Shown here piece by piece: positions 9,161 through 16,780 of a stretch of 64,000 nt of DNA. The DNA lies in contig NZ_WTVH02000001.1 of the NCBI RefSeq assembly GCF_012910785.2, forward strand, positions 248,001 through 312,000, given 5' to 3'. The position numbers were made by a program, and so were the translations under genes. The DNA comes from Aromatoleum buckelii (GTDB lineage: Bacteria; Pseudomonadota; Gammaproteobacteria; Burkholderiales; Rhodocyclaceae). Below the pieces are notes generated by a model that did no database searches, was not told where the DNA came from, and saw only the letters and a list, made by a program, of their open reading frames with translations. Every line of letters starts with the position of its first letter. The first letter of the stretch is position 1.

Positions 9161-9574
9161 TTATCTCGACTCCCGGATGTAGAACGGATAGACCAGGTTG
9201 CCGATCGAGTTCGTCTCGCGCACGCGGTAGTTGATGCGGATGAGCAGCAAGTTCGGCGCGTCGAGGGTGGTTTCGGCATGCACGTCGAGCACGTCGATGC
9301 GCGGCTCGTAGCGCGTCAGTGCCTGGCGCACGTCATGCACGACGAGCGCCACCGTGCGCGAGTCGTTGGGCGCGAACAGCGTGTTGTGGATGCCGCAGCC
9401 GAATTCCGGCAACATCGGCAGCTCGCCCGGAACCGTGGACAGGACGATGACGATGGCTTCCTCGATGCGCTGCTCGTAGCGCGCCTGCGCGATCCGGCCG
9501 CTTGGCGTCACCTGCAGCGGGAAGCGCCAGCCGACGCCGAGGAATTCGCGATTCGTGCTGCGTTCGCCGTCCAT
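9161..9574 (-). CDS. gp25/GPW-like baseplate protein
   Basis: 137 residues, normal for the T4 gp25 / P2 gpW family. Visible motifs are FLGVGWRFPLQ, the helix YEQRIEEAIVIVL, and PGELPMLPEFGCGIHN, which contains the proline-rich baseplate signature; the second half has VHDVRQALTRYEPRI. The start at 9574 overlaps the upstream stop as TGATG, whereas the open frame extends far upstream without homology. This protein forms the sheath-proximal baseplate layer. Confidence 0.92.
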   Translation of the reverse strand: MDGERSTNREFLGVGWRFPLQVTPSGRIAQARYEQRIEEAIVIVLSTVPGELPMLPEFGCGIHNTLFAPNDSRTVALVVHDVRQALTRYEPRIDVLDVHAETTLDAPNLLLIRINYRVRETNSIGNLVYPFYIRESR

Positions 9575-10356
9575 CACAGCTCCTGTTTCGGCCCGCCGCC
9601 CTGCGGCTGGTAGCGGATGATTTCGGCATCGAGCGGGCCGGCGAGCACGATGCTGCGCCCGGGGGCTGGCTGCAGCCGGATGTCGCCGTTGTCGAGCAGC
9701 ACGATGCGCGCGCGCACCGCGCCGTCGGGCGCGCAACTCGCGATCTCGACCTCGCGGCCGCTGTTGGCACGGATCTCGACGAAGCCCGCTGCCGCGAGCG
9801 CGGAATCCTTGAGCAGCAGGCGCGCGCGCTCGCAGGTCTGCGCGTCGCCGGTGTCCAGGCTCACGGCGAAGCGTTGGGTGTCGGCGAGGCTGGCGAAGAC
9901 GAGGTCGGCGGAGGGGTCGCTCAGGCCCCGATAAACGCCGCCATCGCGGTGCGCCTCGACGAACGCGCGCAGCCGGTAACGCGGATTGCCGCCGGTCGCC
10001 TTGGCGATCTTCGGCGCGCCGTTCCTGTCCTTCGCTCCTGCCGCGACGAGGATGCCCTGCCATGGCAGCGCCGCGCCGGCCTTGAACACCAGCGGCAGCG
10101 GCGGCAGCGGCGCGAGCGCGTCGAGGTCGAGCGGCGCCGGCCCCCAGCGTTGCTCGGCGTCGTTCCAGATCTCGTCCGCGCCGGCGGCGGCGCGGTACAG
10201 ATGCACGCCGATCCTGTCGATCGCGTCGCCGGCGAGCGCGGTGCCGTCGGCGAAGGCGAGCGGCGCAAGGCACACGTTGACGACCCTCTCGATCGTCGGC
10301 GGCGCGTCGGGCGGATCGAGCGGTAATTGCGGCACGGGGATCGAGAGCGGGAACAT
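9574..10356 (-). CDS. Unknown protein between spike and gp25
   Basis: 260 residues, no family recognised. It begins MFPLSIPVPQLPLDPP, is rich in proline and alanine, and has a moderately beta-rich C-terminus (DNGDIRLQPAPGRSIVL). It has no PAAR motif (no conserved histidine/cysteine pattern), so I do not call it the tip. It sits 10 bases after the spike stop and overlaps gp25 by one base, so it is surely translated with the baseplate genes. A baseplate accessory or spike-associated role is inferred from position only. Confidence 0.7.
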   Translation of the reverse strand: MFPLSIPVPQLPLDPPDAPPTIERVVNVCLAPLAFADGTALAGDAIDRIGVHLYRAAAGADEIWNDAEQRWGPAPLDLDALAPLPPLPLVFKAGAALPWQGILVAAGAKDRNGAPKIAKATGGNPRYRLRAFVEAHRDGGVYRGLSDPSADLVFASLADTQRFAVSLDTGDAQTCERARLLLKDSALAAAGFVEIRANSGREVEIASCAPDGAVRARIVLLDNGDIRLQPAPGRSIVLAGPLDAEIIRYQPQGGGPKQEL

Positions 10357-10366
10357 TGCGTCGCCC

Positions 10367-11290
10367 CTAGATCAGGTTGCCGAGTCCCGGCGTGTACAGC
10401 GGGCTGACGACCGCGCCGGTGACGACGGCGGAGGCCTGCACGACGCCGGAGAACGTCGCGACGCCGCTGGTGACCGACAAGGCGGTCGCAGTGATGCTTG
10501 CCGCACCGCCCGCGGTGAGCGCCACCGCGCCGCCCGCGGTGATCGTGGCCGCCCCGCCGACGGTGATGTTCGCCGCGGCGCCGACCGTCACGTTGGCCGC
10601 GCCCGCGGTCGTTATCGACAGCGCGCCGGCGGCGTTCACCGTGACGCCCGCGGCGCTGACGTCGATCGTGTTGCCGGCGCCGACGGAAATCGACAGCGAC
10701 GGCTGCGGCGTCGCGTTCATCGTGATCGTCACCCCCACGCCGGAGCCGGCCCTGAGCTCGACCTTCGTCGCCGCCGGGTTGTCGTCCATGAGGACTTCGT
10801 TGCTGCCCGACTTGATGCGCACCTTGCCGAGTCCCTGCATGTCGTCGAGCAGCACTTCGCGCCCGCCGTTGCTCTTGATCATCACCTGCGGCCCGCTCGC
10901 CCTGTCCTCGAATGTCAGCGAATGCTTGCCGTTCGATTTCAGGATGACCCGCGTGTCGTCCTTCTTGTCCTCGAAGCGCAGCTGGTGCCCGCCGGGCGTG
11001 ACGATGACGCGCATGTGCGCTTCGGTCTCCGGGGACACGTGTTCGCCGTTCCACAGGAAGCCGACGATGTACGGGAAGCCGAATCTTCCTTCGCCGAAGC
11101 AGACGAGCACCTCGTCGCCCTTCTCCGGCATGAACAGCGCGCCGCGCCCCTTGCCCGACATCGGCGCGGCGATATACGCCCACGGCGACTTCAGGTTGTC
11201 CTCGATGCTCTTGTACCTGACTTTGACGCGCCCCTGCTTGGCATCGATTTCCTCGACGAAGGCGGTGACGACACCGGTTCCCGTAGTCAT
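10367..11290 (-). CDS. Spike protein (VgrG/gpV-like OB fold plus beta-helix)
   Basis: 307 residues. The ATG at 11290 is preceded by a clear GGGAGG box 6 bases away, so I prefer it over an ATG 27 bases upstream. Residues ~1-90 form the gp5/gpV OB domain (GVVTAFVEEIDAKQGRVKV, EKGDEVLVCFGEG, YIVGFLWNG). The second half is a run of short Ala/Val/Thr/Gly repeats (ITTAGAANVTVGAA) typical of a trimeric beta-helix needle. It is not fused to gpD: the hub is a separate upstream gene. Role: central needle of the injection tube. Confidence 0.88.
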   Translation of the reverse strand: MTTGTGVVTAFVEEIDAKQGRVKVRYKSIEDNLKSPWAYIAAPMSGKGRGALFMPEKGDEVLVCFGEGRFGFPYIVGFLWNGEHVSPETEAHMRVIVTPGGHQLRFEDKKDDTRVILKSNGKHSLTFEDRASGPQVMIKSNGGREVLLDDMQGLGKVRIKSGSNEVLMDDNPAATKVELRAGSGVGVTITMNATPQPSLSISVGAGNTIDVSAAGVTVNAAGALSITTAGAANVTVGAAANITVGGAATITAGGAVALTAGGAASITATALSVTSGVATFSGVVQASAVVTGAVVSPLYTPGLGNLI

Positions 11291-11330
11291 GAACGCCTCC
11301 CTTGGCCTGCCGCCCACTCCGTCCGTTGCG

Positions 11331-12557
11331 TCATACCGCCCCCTCGTCGTTGTTCTCGCGGCGCGCAGTGAATTTGGTCAGGTAGCCGCTGTCGTTGATC
11401 GTGTGCGTCGTCTTCGTGACGAAATAGACGCCCGAGAAGCGTGCGCCCAGGCCGCGGATGCGCACGCGCTGGCCGGCGCGCAGGTCGGGCAGCCCGACCG
11501 TCGTCCCGGTCGCCTCGACCATCTGCTTGAGGCGCTCCGACAGCAGCGCGGCGGCGCGGTGGTCGGCCTGCTCCGGCGTGTACTGCGGCTCGTTGACGAC
11601 GACCTCCTCGCGCGGCGTGCAGCCGGGCGGATCGAGCAGGTGGATGAGATCGGCGTTGACGCGCAGGTCGGGGTGCTTCAGGTCGGCCTTCTTGCGCACC
11701 GACTTGTTCGTCTGCCGGTTCCAGCTGCGCACTTCGATCGACTTCACCTGGTTCGCCGTCGATAGCTTGGGGGTGAAGTCGATCAGCGAGATGCCCCACT
11801 TCAGTTCGTAGGTGACGTCCGGCACCTTCGGGTTCTTCGCGTTCGACGGCCCGAAGTGCAGCACTTCGCGCGGCGGCTTGCCCTTGCCCTGCGGCTCGAG
11901 GTCGACGTAGACGACGTAGCCGACTTTCCTCGCCTCGAGCAACAGGAAGTCGATGTCGTACTGGTTGTCCTGCGCGATGTAATCGAGCTTCGGCTCGCGC
12001 CGCTTGGCCTGCGCGTCGGTGCGGATCGGCAGCGGAAAGCGCTTCTTGCCGTTGTCGGTGCGCCGGCCGATGTCCTCGGCGACGTCGCTGATCTTCCTGT
12101 TCTCCCAGTGGTCGCGGTACTGCTTCGTGCGCAGCTTGAACAGCACGTTGAGCGCGCGCACCGTGAGCGTCGAGGCGCCCCCCGCGGGAAAGCTGGGTTC
12201 GAGGCTGGTCGATGTGCCCTTGACGATGCTCAGCAGGTTCGAGCCGTAGCCGAGCTTCAGCTCGAAGTCGGCGAGGCACGGCTCGAACAGGCGCTGGACC
12301 TGTTCATCCGGGCTCGCCCCGGTGAGCTTCGCCTGCTTTTCGCTGCCGACGTACTTGAAATTCTTCGTCATGTCGTCCCAGTTGTTGACGGTGATGTCGA
12401 AGCTGTCGATCTCGGTCGTCGAGTCGTTGTAGCTGACCTGGATGACGTCGCGCAGCACCGCCGGCGGCAGCGATTTGCCGCCGACGTGGATCTCGAAGCG
12501 CGGGACGTAGAAGTCCTCGAAAGTCGCGGAGGCGTCCTGCAGCGTCGTCGCAGGCAT
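11331..12557 (-). CDS. Late control D / gp27-like hub protein
   Basis: 408 residues. FYVPRFEIHVGG and the segment EIDSFDITVNNWD are typical of the gpD/gp27-like N-terminal half of VgrG. Downstream are LTVRALNVLFKLR and YIAQDNQYDIDFLLLEARK, the usual gpD tail-protein motifs; the C-terminus carries LRAGQRVRIRGLGARFSGVYFVTK split over a typical 'phage late control' region. It starts 10 bases after the LysM gene. It should sit between the tube end and the spike as the trimeric hub. Confidence 0.87.
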   Translation of the reverse strand: MPATTLQDASATFEDFYVPRFEIHVGGKSLPPAVLRDVIQVSYNDSTTEIDSFDITVNNWDDMTKNFKYVGSEKQAKLTGASPDEQVQRLFEPCLADFELKLGYGSNLLSIVKGTSTSLEPSFPAGGASTLTVRALNVLFKLRTKQYRDHWENRKISDVAEDIGRRTDNGKKRFPLPIRTDAQAKRREPKLDYIAQDNQYDIDFLLLEARKVGYVVYVDLEPQGKGKPPREVLHFGPSNAKNPKVPDVTYELKWGISLIDFTPKLSTANQVKSIEVRSWNRQTNKSVRKKADLKHPDLRVNADLIHLLDPPGCTPREEVVVNEPQYTPEQADHRAAALLSERLKQMVEATGTTVGLPDLRAGQRVRIRGLGARFSGVYFVTKTTHTINDSGYLTKFTARRENNDEGAV

Positions 12558-12566
12558 GTCGTTGTC

Positions 12567-13397
12567 CTAGGTCAGGGGCGGAATCGTCAGGAAGACGCCG
12601 GGCGTCAGCCGACGCGGGTCGTCGATGCCGTTGTTCTCGGCGATGGGCCGCCATTCGGATGGCCGGTCGTAGTAGCGGTTGGCGACGCTCGCCAGCACTT
12701 CGCCCTGCTGCAGGGGATGGACGTGCGTGCGGTCGGGCGAGCTCAGGTGCAGTTCGAGCAGCTGGTCGCGCAGGCGCTTGTACTCGCGCAGGCTGACCGT
12801 CAGCGTCGCGCGCAGCGGAATGCCTTCCGGCGAGAACAGCGTGAATTTCTGCTTGATGCTTTCGATGATGCAGCGAAAGCCGTTGCGCCGCTGGCTGCCG
12901 AGCGGCGGCCCGACGACCGACTGCGCCGCTGCTCCAGTGCTGCCGGCGGCCTGCACCGCCGCGCCCACGGCGGCCCCTGCGGCTTGCGCCGCGCCGCTGA
13001 CCGTCTGCGTCAGCGCCGCGGCGACGCTTCCCGGCGCGCCGCCGATGTGCGTGCCGGCCATCTCGTGGCTCCAGATGAACTCGACGATGGGCGGCGCGTG
13101 CCGCTTCGGCTCGATCTTGATCAGCTGGTAGATCTTGTCGGTCTCGGTCGTCACGCTCGTCGCGCCCGCCCCCATGCCCAGCTCCGTGGTGTCGAAGAAC
13201 AGCTCGAGCGTGAGCTTCTCGGCGTTGCCACGGACGAACTGCTGCAGCGGCGCGTCGAGGCCGGGGATCTGCACCTCGCCGATCTGCGCCGACTTGTCGA
13301 ACGAATACTCGGTCGGGTTGTACTGCACGGGGATGTCCTGCGGCTGGTCGAGGCCGAACCAGTAGACGCGGAAGATCGCTTTCGCCGGCTCGTTCAT
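12567..13397 (-). CDS. CIS tube-end protein with C-terminal LysM domain (Afp7/gp53-like)
   Basis: 276 residues. N-terminal ~150 residues contain VQYNPTEYSFDKSAQ and EKLTLELFFDTTE, the CIS-tube family signature. An alanine-rich linker (residues ~125-165) follows. The last ~55 residues are a LysM module (HVHPLQQGEVLASVANRYY ... TPGVFLTIPPL). In known contractile systems this protein caps the tube at the baseplate. The first codon overlaps the upstream stop (ATGA, 13394-13397). Confidence 0.88.
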   Translation of the reverse strand: MNEPAKAIFRVYWFGLDQPQDIPVQYNPTEYSFDKSAQIGEVQIPGLDAPLQQFVRGNAEKLTLELFFDTTELGMGAGATSVTTETDKIYQLIKIEPKRHAPPIVEFIWSHEMAGTHIGGAPGSVAAALTQTVSGAAQAAGAAVGAAVQAAGSTGAAAQSVVGPPLGSQRRNGFRCIIESIKQKFTLFSPEGIPLRATLTVSLREYKRLRDQLLELHLSSPDRTHVHPLQQGEVLASVANRYYDRPSEWRPIAENNGIDDPRRLTPGVFLTIPPLT

Positions 13398-13606
13398 TTG
13401 TGCTTCTCCTCGCAGGCGTTGCAGCCGCCGCCGATATGCGTGTCGCGCCGGTGCGCCTCGCGGTCGCGCTGCTCGCTCTCCATCGCCGCCATCACCGCAG
13501 CGACGATGCGCTCGAGGATCGATGGCGTCAGCAGCGACTCGCTGTCGACGACCCGCATCGTTCCCGTCACTTCGCGAATCCGGATTTGCGGGGCTGCCAT
13601 GGTCAT
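13394..13606 (-). CDS. Small DUF5908-like tail cluster protein
   Basis: 70 residues. It resembles the small DUF5908 proteins found in eCIS loci at the same place: a short beta strand (PQIRIREVTGTMRV) then a helix (ILERIVAAVMAAME). The C-terminus is rich in His and Cys (GGGCNACEEKHK), which could bind metal. Two in-frame ATGs lie 6 bases apart (13606 and 13600); the GAGG box suits the second better. The stop overlaps the LysM gene's ATG. Function is unknown. Confidence 0.7.
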   Translation of the reverse strand: MTMAAPQIRIREVTGTMRVVDSESLLTPSILERIVAAVMAAMESEQRDREAHRRDTHIGGGCNACEEKHK

Positions 13607-13610
13607 CGCC

Positions 13611-14219
13611 TCACAGCAGGTTGCCGATCGCGCCCGGCGTGCTGCCGGCCGCCGCGATGCTCGCGCCGAAGCCGCCGCCGGCGACCGCCGAGGCGAGCGC
13701 GGTTGCCGCGCCGACGAAGGGCAGCTGGAAGATTCCTTCGTGCGTGATCTCGATCGACTCGATCGCGACGCTGTTCTGCATCGCGTTCATCTGCGGACCC
13801 GAGTACTTACTCGGCAGGCCGCGGCGGAAGAACCAGACGTTGTTCGGCACGTGCAGGTCGCTCAGCAGCACGATCAGCCCGTCGCGGCGCTTGCCCTTGC
13901 CGATGACGAAGCCGTAGTGCCAGTCCCACAGCGTGTTGCCCGAGCCGATACCCTTCTTCAGCGTGATCGCCGACCATTCGACGCGGTTCGGGAACTGGCG
14001 CGTGAAGCCGTTGGCGCCGCCTTCCTTGTACGGCTCGGGCTTCATCGTCATTTCGATCCCCGAGCACTCGGAGAAGCCGCCGACGGCGACGTCGAGCGCC
14101 GCGGACAGCGCTGCCGAACCGATCGTCGCCAGCACGCTGCTGGTGTCGAGCAGGCTGACGACGAAGTTGTGGTTGAGCACCGGATCGGCGCGCAGCGCAG
14201 TAGGGGCGAGGAGGGCCAT
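13611..14219 (-). CDS. Tail tube protein 2 (gp19/Hcp-like, TIGR02241-like)
   Basis: 202 residues. Motifs GGFSECSGIEMTMKPEPY, NGFTRQFPNRVEW and ITLKKGIGSGNTLWDW are the conserved tube signature (the 'conserved phage tail region protein' family). It is longer than the first tube (147 aa) because of an N-terminal extension and a glycine/alanine-rich C-terminal tail, as in Afp5-type tube-initiator proteins. It may form the ring joining tube and baseplate. A CGGAG box lies upstream. Confidence 0.9.
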   Translation of the reverse strand: MALLAPTALRADPVLNHNFVVSLLDTSSVLATIGSAALSAALDVAVGGFSECSGIEMTMKPEPYKEGGANGFTRQFPNRVEWSAITLKKGIGSGNTLWDWHYGFVIGKGKRRDGLIVLLSDLHVPNNVWFFRRGLPSKYSGPQMNAMQNSVAIESIEITHEGIFQLPFVGAATALASAVAGGGFGASIAAAGSTPGAIGNLL

Positions 14220-14234
14220 TGCTCTGTTGCTCCG

Positions 14235-14276
14235 TTACAAGTGGACGGTCGGCGGGGGGACGGGATACCGGTTCAT
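14235..14276 (-). CDS. Possible 13-codon micro-ORF between sheath and tube genes
   Basis: An ATG at 14276 overlaps the stop of the short sheath gene (ATGA) and opens a 13-codon frame, MNRYPVPPPTVHL, ending 15 bases before the tube ATG with that gene's ribosome-binding region after the stop. It could be a coupling peptide that carries ribosomes from the sheath to the tube cistron, or chance. Coding status is unproven. Confidence 0.25.
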   Translation of the reverse strand: MNRYPVPPPTVHL

Positions 14277-16312
14277 GCGCCCTCCGTCGCGGCAAAGCCT
14301 TCGCCGCTGACCGCGAAGCCGCTCGCGTCGCGCCCGATGCGCAACACGATGAACTCGAACGGCACGGTCGCGGCGACGCCGACCTCGATCAGCAACTCGC
14401 CGCGGTCCCTGGCGGCGGGCGGATTGTTCGTCTCGTCGCAGCGCACGAAATACGCTTCGTCGGCCGAGCTGCCGACGAGCGCGCCGTGCGCCCACAGCTC
14501 GCGCAGAAACGAGCTGAGGACCAGCGTCAGCTTGGCGCGTGTGCGCCAGTCGTTCGGCTCGAACACGGCCCACTGGATCGAGACGTCGATCGCCTTCTCG
14601 ATCATCGACATGAGGCGGCGCACGTTGATGAAGCGCCAATCGCTGTCTGACGACAGCGCGCGCGCGCCGAGCACGCGCACGCCGCGCCCCGGGAGCGCGC
14701 GCACGACGTTGAGGCCGAGCGTGTTCAAAACCCCGTGCCGTTCCTCGTCGAACGCGAGGGTCGTGTCCTGCACCCATTGCAGCGCGACGTTCGCCGGCGC
14801 GACATGCACCCCCGCCCGCAGATCGATCGCCGCGCATTGCCCGGCGACGTGGCCGCTGGGCGGAATCGCCCGCGTCAGCGCGCGGGCGCCGCGCGAGCGC
14901 AGCGGGTCGACGACCGCGAGCCACGGTGCGTAGAGCGCCGCGAACTTCGTCTCGAAGCGGCTGCGCCAGGCACGCAGCTCATTGACCGAGTAGCTCAGTT
15001 TCGCGCACGCGTCGAACGGCGCGTCGAGCAGCGCGAGGCGGTCGCGCTTCTTCTCGCAGTGCCCGACCATCGCCGCCTGCACGCGGTAGATGTCGGCGAG
15101 CGGGAAGCGCGGCGGCCTGTCGCCGACTGGCGGCGGCAGCGGGCTCGCCGCCGGCGGCGACACCGGGATGCAGCGGTCGACGACGCATTCGGGCGGCGGC
15201 AGCGTGCCATGCGGCGGGCGCGGCTGGATGTGGATGTCGGGCACGGCGACCAGCGCGATTTCATCGACCGCTTCGAGACAGGCGAGGCCGCGGCGCATCG
15301 CGGCAGCGCTCTCGGTGTCGGTTCCCGGCGGTGCGACCGCCCCGATGAAGTCGTCGGCGACCAGCGCAGCCAGACCATCGGCACCGCCGCGCAGCGGCAT
15401 CGGCGCGGCCGGCGCGGCGCCGCCGACGCTGACGAGCGGGCGCAGCGCGTCGCGGCGCGGCTGGCTGCGCAGCTCGCGGATCACGACCACCGGCGGTGCG
15501 ACGGCGCCGCGGTTGCGTGCGACGCGGAAGTAGTCGAGCGCGAGATCGGCTTGCGGGGCACGCGAGCCGTTCTCGTCGGGGCGGCGCGTATCCGGCGTCT
15601 GCCACGGCTGCTTCAGCACCAGCGGCCCGTAGCGGCCGGCCTCGGGAATCAGCGACAGGCCGTCATGGAGCGCGACCAGGCGGCCGCCATCGAAAACCTC
15701 CAGCGCATAAGTGATCGTCTCGACGCGCAGCGCCGCGTTGGCCGGCAGAAGCGCCAGCGGCGCGCCCAGCACGAGGGTATGGGACGCGGCCTCGACGGCC
15801 GCGACGCGCGCCGTCTCGACGAGCGCCCCGGCGCGGCATTCGACGAGCGAAGCCGCGGCGAAGCCGGCGCTGTCGGCGACGTGCACGCGGGCGAGATCGA
15901 CTGCGTCGACGATCGCGCGCGTCTGCGCCCGGCGCTGCTCGGTGACGCGCAGTGCCAGCGCGTTGCCCCACACGCCGGGACTCGACGCGTCGATGCGCCA
16001 CGCTGGCCCGGCCGCGTCCTCGAGCGTGAGCCCTGCGGTCGACGCCGCGTCCGACGCCACGCGTACCGCCCACATGCGTCGCCCGCCGTTCTCGAAGAAC
16101 GCGCGAGCCGAGTAGGCGAGGTAGCCGTTGTCGATCGGCTCGCCGAACCACGCCTCGAACTGGCGTGCCGACTCCACCGGCACCGCGATCCCAGGCGGCC
16201 CGCGCCGGGTGAGGCCGACGAAGCCGGCGATGTCGGTGCGCAGCGCCGCGATGCCGCCGCCGGAAGCGTCGGCCCGCTCGTAATGGACGCCGGGAGTTTC
16301 GTAGATGCGCAT
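14273..16312 (-). CDS. Contractile tail sheath protein 2
   Basis: 679 residues. The N-terminus MRIYETPGVHYER, the hydrophobic FVGLTRRGPPGIAVPV and FFENGGRRMWAVRV are the usual sheath N-terminal signature. The C-terminal ~150 residues carry FINVRRLMSMIEKAIDVSIQ, AVFEPNDWRTRAKL and the final beta hairpin (LLIEVGVAATVPFEFIVLRI). I use the ATG at 16312 because sheaths start like this; an ATG 18 bases upstream is in frame. The central ~350 residues are an insertion relative to a ~450-aa core sheath. Confidence 0.9.
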   Translation of the reverse strand: MRIYETPGVHYERADASGGGIAALRTDIAGFVGLTRRGPPGIAVPVESARQFEAWFGEPIDNGYLAYSARAFFENGGRRMWAVRVASDAASTAGLTLEDAAGPAWRIDASSPGVWGNALALRVTEQRRAQTRAIVDAVDLARVHVADSAGFAAASLVECRAGALVETARVAAVEAASHTLVLGAPLALLPANAALRVETITYALEVFDGGRLVALHDGLSLIPEAGRYGPLVLKQPWQTPDTRRPDENGSRAPQADLALDYFRVARNRGAVAPPVVVIRELRSQPRRDALRPLVSVGGAAPAAPMPLRGGADGLAALVADDFIGAVAPPGTDTESAAAMRRGLACLEAVDEIALVAVPDIHIQPRPPHGTLPPPECVVDRCIPVSPPAASPLPPPVGDRPPRFPLADIYRVQAAMVGHCEKKRDRLALLDAPFDACAKLSYSVNELRAWRSRFETKFAALYAPWLAVVDPLRSRGARALTRAIPPSGHVAGQCAAIDLRAGVHVAPANVALQWVQDTTLAFDEERHGVLNTLGLNVVRALPGRGVRVLGARALSSDSDWRFINVRRLMSMIEKAIDVSIQWAVFEPNDWRTRAKLTLVLSSFLRELWAHGALVGSSADEAYFVRCDETNNPPAARDRGELLIEVGVAATVPFEFIVLRIGRDASGFAVSGEGFAATEGA

Positions 16313-16326
16313 GGTCGCGACCCGGA

Positions 16327-16770
16327 TCACATCTCGAGCGTCAGCCCTTCATGCACGAGCTCGAGCGACTCCATTGCCACGTCGTTCGACGACGCTTTCA
16401 GCGCCGGGCCTTCGATCTTGTTGATCCACGCGTTCTCAGCGTGCCAGCGCAGCACCGGCTGACGCGCCTCGTTCATCAGCACGATCGTCACGTTGCGCCG
16501 GTCGGGGACGCCGTTCATGATGTTCACGTACCACTGCCACAGTTCCTTGTCCTGCGTGTAGCCACGCTTGAGGGTGATGTTGGTGTATTTCCTGAGGCCC
16601 ATCAGCTTGCGCACGTTCGACTGCAGGTCGGTGCCCTCGCGGTAGTCGACGCTGTCGCCGTCGGCAGTCAGCCCGCCGACCTCGGAGAAGGCGCCGCGCG
16701 AGACGTTGTCGATCTCAAGCGAGAAGTTGTAGCCGCGGACGGGGTCGTTGCGCTGGTCGGTCGCTGGCAT
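16327..16770 (-). CDS. Tail tube protein 1 (gp19/Hcp-like)
   Basis: 147 residues, standard for the inner tube subunit. Motifs are PVRGYNFSLEIDNVSRGAF, FSEVGGLTADGDSV, LMGLRKYTNITLKRG and SLELVHEGLTLEM. It lies 10 bases after the large sheath gene and 14 before the second sheath. It is predicted to polymerise as hexameric rings inside the sheath. Confidence 0.94.
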   Translation of the reverse strand: MPATDQRNDPVRGYNFSLEIDNVSRGAFSEVGGLTADGDSVDYREGTDLQSNVRKLMGLRKYTNITLKRGYTQDKELWQWYVNIMNGVPDRRNVTIVLMNEARQPVLRWHAENAWINKIEGPALKASSNDVAMESLELVHEGLTLEM

Positions 16771-16780
16771 GTCGTTTCTC

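Noticed and set aside
9574-10356. PAAR tip protein
   Set aside because: No PAAR-repeat pattern or conserved histidine/cysteine set; kept as unknown.
11856-14933. 1025-codon plus-strand frame and similar long plus frames across 7-21 kb
   Set aside because: All are antisense to the tail genes, contain no family motif and have shadow-type composition.
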